Assembly: GCA_964503355.1 (NCBI GenBank) | Contig: CAZCZS010000035.1 | Coordinates: 1-17,171, forward strand | Source: Mesoaciditoga sp964503355 | GTDB taxonomy: Bacteria > Thermotogota > Thermotogae > Mesoaciditogales > Mesoaciditogaceae | DNA: 17,171 nucleotides | Direction of reading: 5' to 3' | Part shown: piece by piece, positions 16,922-17,171 of the stretch | How the letters are laid out: every line of letters begins with the position of its first letter | Numbering within the stretch: the first letter of the stretch is position 1 | Translations under genes and position numbers: made by a program | The notes under the pieces: model-generated | The model's database searches: none | Seen by the model: the letters and a program-made list of their open reading frames with translations, nothing else | What the model was told of the DNA's origin: nothing

Positions 16922-16966
16922 ACTTTTACCACAAATCGCTTACTTGTTCAACTTTTAACCACAATT
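16922..16966. repeat. Direct repeat around the putative operon promoter
   Basis: ACTTTTACCACAAAT (16922-16936) and ACTTTTAACCACAATTT (16950-16966) are near-identical copies about 28 nt apart. They bracket the putative -35/-10 of the PEGA-kamA-dnaN operon, as paired operator sites would. Function is inference. Confidence 0.45.
16923..16951 (-). promoter_or_regulatory. Possible promoter of the long operon
   Basis: Minus strand TTGAAC (16951-16946), 17-nt spacer, TAAAAG (16928-16923). Spacing is ideal, but the -10 is poor and the start would fall inside or just before the SD AAAAGGAGG, leaving a very short leader. Another start further upstream is possible, although I saw no better pair. Confidence 0.35.
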
Positions 16967-16972
16967 TAAGAA

Positions 16973-16994
16973 GTGTTTTCTTTGAAAGAAACAC
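16973..16994. repeat. Near-perfect 22-nt palindrome between divergent units
   Basis: GTGTTTTCTTT runs into AAAGAAACAC with one unmatched T. It overlaps the -35 of the tRNA-Glu promoter. It could be an operator or chance in AT-rich DNA. A second, perfect 12-bp palindrome, TATGATATCATA (17000-17011), covers the -10. Confidence 0.4.
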
Positions 16995-17010
16995 ATAATT
17001 ATGATATCAT
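16982..17010 (+). promoter_or_regulatory. Promoter of tRNA-Glu
   Basis: TTGAAA (16982-16987), 17-nt spacer, TATCAT (17005-17010), six bases before the mature tRNA 5' end. Each hexamer departs from consensus at one position. Transcription would start at or very near the tRNA itself. Confidence 0.6.
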
Positions 17011-17016
17011 ATCAAT

Positions 17017-17088
17017 GGCCCTATCGGATAGTGGTTAGTCCGCCTGGTTCTCAGCCAGGAAACCGGGGTTCGATTCCCCGTCGGGCTG
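17017..17088 (+). tRNA. tRNA-Glu(CTC)
   Basis: D stem GGAT/GTCC, anticodon stem CCTGG/CCAGG with loop TTCTCAG (anticodon CTC, reads GAG), T arm CGGGG-TTCGATT-CCCCG, discriminator G at 17088. The acceptor GGCCCTA pairs with TCGGGCT with a G-T wobble at the first pair and a T-C mismatch at 6-67. CCA is not encoded (CAA follows), so it must be added after transcription. Confidence 0.92.
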
Positions 17089-17171
17089 CAAAAACAGTCA
17101 TATAAAAATAGGGTTCGTAGCGATTACTTTGTTCGAACCAAACACTTCCTCACTTAGAGGTGGTATATTAA
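17089..17171 (+). other. Right-edge intergenic stretch
   Basis: No gene can be assigned. It holds an inverted repeat GGTTCG/CGAACC (17112-17117 and 17134-17139) with a 16-nt loop and no T tract, and an SD-like AGAGGTGG near 17157. A plus-strand gene may begin beyond the edge. Confidence 0.3.

Noticed and set aside
1..17171. CRISPR arrays, insertion sequences, phage genes or toxin-antitoxin pairs
   Set aside because: No spaced direct repeats, transposase or integrase motifs, or paired small genes of those types were seen.

Overview
The window reads as a piece of a Thermotogota chromosome, possibly a mesophilic or moderately thermophilic lineage. The sliding clamp closely follows the Thermotoga DnaN pattern as I remember it, and the window also carries DUF4384/PEGA and giant Ig-like surface proteins and a ComB-type phosphatase. 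Base composition is moderately AT-rich by eye. No mobile element, CRISPR array or integration scar is visible, so this is core-type sequence with a few oddities.

Layout. A plus-strand gene at 121-2709 encodes a PAS-PAS-GAF-GGDEF-EAL protein, probably a cyclic-di-GMP phosphodiesterase because GGDEF is degenerate and EAL is intact. It converges on a 5.8-kb minus-strand gene (8744-2925) for a 1939-residue Ig-like lipoprotein whose only cysteine is the lipid anchor. Each gene has its own hairpin terminator in the gap between them. The giant gene has a consensus promoter and a structured leader of about 160 nt. Next upstream is a tRNA-Leu(CAG) with its own strong promoter.

From 16903 down to 9145 runs a tight minus-strand gene string, probably one operon: DUF4384/PEGA envelope protein, kamA (lysine 2,3-aminomutase), a KamB-like P-loop protein, dnaN, ispF, ecfT, comB, a lytic transglycosylase flanked by beta-rich sequence, and a 128-residue protein of unknown function. 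Gaps are 1 to 28 nt or overlaps, and Shine-Dalgarno (SD) sequences often lie in the end of the preceding gene. comB carries one in-frame TAA at 10827-10829 and is otherwise full length. A tRNA-Glu(CTC) on the plus strand lies divergently beyond the operon start, with a short regulatory-looking gap rich in repeats.

How the genes fit together. The string mixes replication (DnaN), isoprenoid synthesis (IspF), vitamin or metal uptake (EcfT), lysine metabolism (KamA/KamB) and envelope or peptidoglycan work (PEGA protein, transglycosylase). It looks like a housekeeping operon and not a single pathway. I did not find a convincing wholly new system. The best leads are the transglycosylase architecture, the giant gene's leader, the interrupted comB, and the KamA/KamB pair placed directly before dnaN with a strong hairpin inside kamB.
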